This document shows, piece by piece, positions 63,695 through 64,000 of a stretch of 64,000 nucleotides of DNA. Source of the stretch: Pseudomonas sp. Teo4 (GTDB lineage Bacteria > Pseudomonadota > Gammaproteobacteria > Pseudomonadales > Pseudomonadaceae); contig NZ_JAXCIL010000001.1 in NCBI RefSeq assembly GCF_034387475.1, forward strand, positions 1,302,001 to 1,366,000, read 5' to 3'. Numbering within the stretch: position 1 is the stretch's first letter; each line of letters begins with the position of its first letter. Below the pieces are notes generated by a model. It saw only the letters and a list, made by a program, of their open reading frames with translations, ran no database searches and had not been told where the DNA came from. The position numbers and the translations under genes are program-made.

Positions 63695-64000
63695 TCAGTG
63701 GGCGCTGGCGACCGTCTCAGGCTGCCAGCCGCCACCCAGGGCCTTGTAGATCGAGACGATGCCGCGGTACAGCTCGACCTCGCCTTGGGCTTGGGCGTCT
63801 TCTGCACTCAGACGCTCGCGTTCGGCATCCAGCAGCACCAGATAGTCCACCGTGCCCTCGCGGTAGCGCACCGACGCCAGGTCGGCGGCCTTGCGGCTGG
63901 CCTCGCTTTGACGTATCAGCGACAGCAGACGCTGCTGACGCTTGCCGTAGTCGCTGAACGCGTTGGCGGACTCTTCCAGTGCCAGCAGCACCTGTTGCTC
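63695..64000 (-). CDS. Outer-membrane efflux protein, 3' end (NodT/TolC type)
   Basis: The last 101 codons of a TolC-family channel; the start lies beyond the window. Visible: a helical LRQ-rich stretch (LLSLIRQSEASRKAADLASV), the second-repeat signature RYREGTVDYLVLLDAERERL, and a C-terminal GEVELYRGIVSIYKALGGGW. It is transcribed in from outside the window and is presumably the last gene of another tripartite efflux operon, ending at a strong terminator. Confidence 0.87.
   Translation of the reverse strand, partial: EQQVLLALEESANAFSDYGKRQQRLLSLIRQSEASRKAADLASVRYREGTVDYLVLLDAERERLSAEDAQAQGEVELYRGIVSIYKALGGGWQPETVASAH

Overview
The window reads as chromosome of a Pseudomonas putida-group bacterium. 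The evidence is high-GC coding sequence, several clusters of the short Pseudomonas REP palindromes, a CrcY-type catabolite-repression RNA next to mvaB, a lexA2-imuA-imuB-dnaE2 mutagenesis operon, pobA with a divergent AraC regulator, and a Mux/Mdt tripartite efflux operon. No rRNA, tRNA, CRISPR array or complete mobile element was found.

Layout. 0-8.1 kb: end of muxA, then muxB, muxC and opmB (RND efflux). 8.4-16.6 kb: an MHYT-GGDEF-EAL protein, a secreted lipase-like hydrolase, a DUF1652 protein, an aminotransferase, an orphan RHS-core protein, a DUF1345 membrane protein and a tyrosine recombinase. 16.6-22.4 kb: a short-chain dehydrogenase, a hybrid histidine kinase, a MocR-type regulator and ccoG. 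22.6-23.0 kb: CrcY RNA with a sigma-54 promoter. 23.1-26.8 kb: mvaB, a MerR regulator, and an AraC regulator divergent from pobA. 27.2-32.8 kb: urease operon ureDABCEJFG. 32.8-36.2 kb: a diguanylate cyclase, a DUF899 protein and a HAD phosphatase. 36.3-42.0 kb: lexA2-imuA-imuB-dnaE2. 42.1-47.0 kb: an aldo/keto reductase and LysR regulator divergent from a CoA-transferase/AtoE operon for short-chain acids. 47.2-64 kb: a Fur-box TonB receptor, AraC, LysE, TerC, RarD, a CSS-EAL phosphodiesterase, hpd, a CSS-only sensor, a DJ-1/PfpI protein, two tail-to-tail hybrid histidine kinases, a TPR protein, and the end of a TolC-type efflux gene.

Reading frames are interrupted by about 60 indels, nearly all one-base losses in G or C runs, between 1 and about 46.3 kb. 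There are none from 46.3 to 64 kb. Repairing them gives family-length proteins in every case, so I annotate these genes as CDS carrying probable sequencing errors, not as pseudogenes. Each entry gives the break positions; reconstructed lengths assume one-base repair.

The best candidates for under-described biology are a pair of about 225-bp inverted-repeat elements whose arms differ between copies but match within a copy (35.3-35.5 kb and 63.4-63.6 kb), the RHS-core protein with a disordered and then hydrophobic tail, and a CSS-motif sensor lacking its EAL domain beside a full CSS-EAL paralogue.
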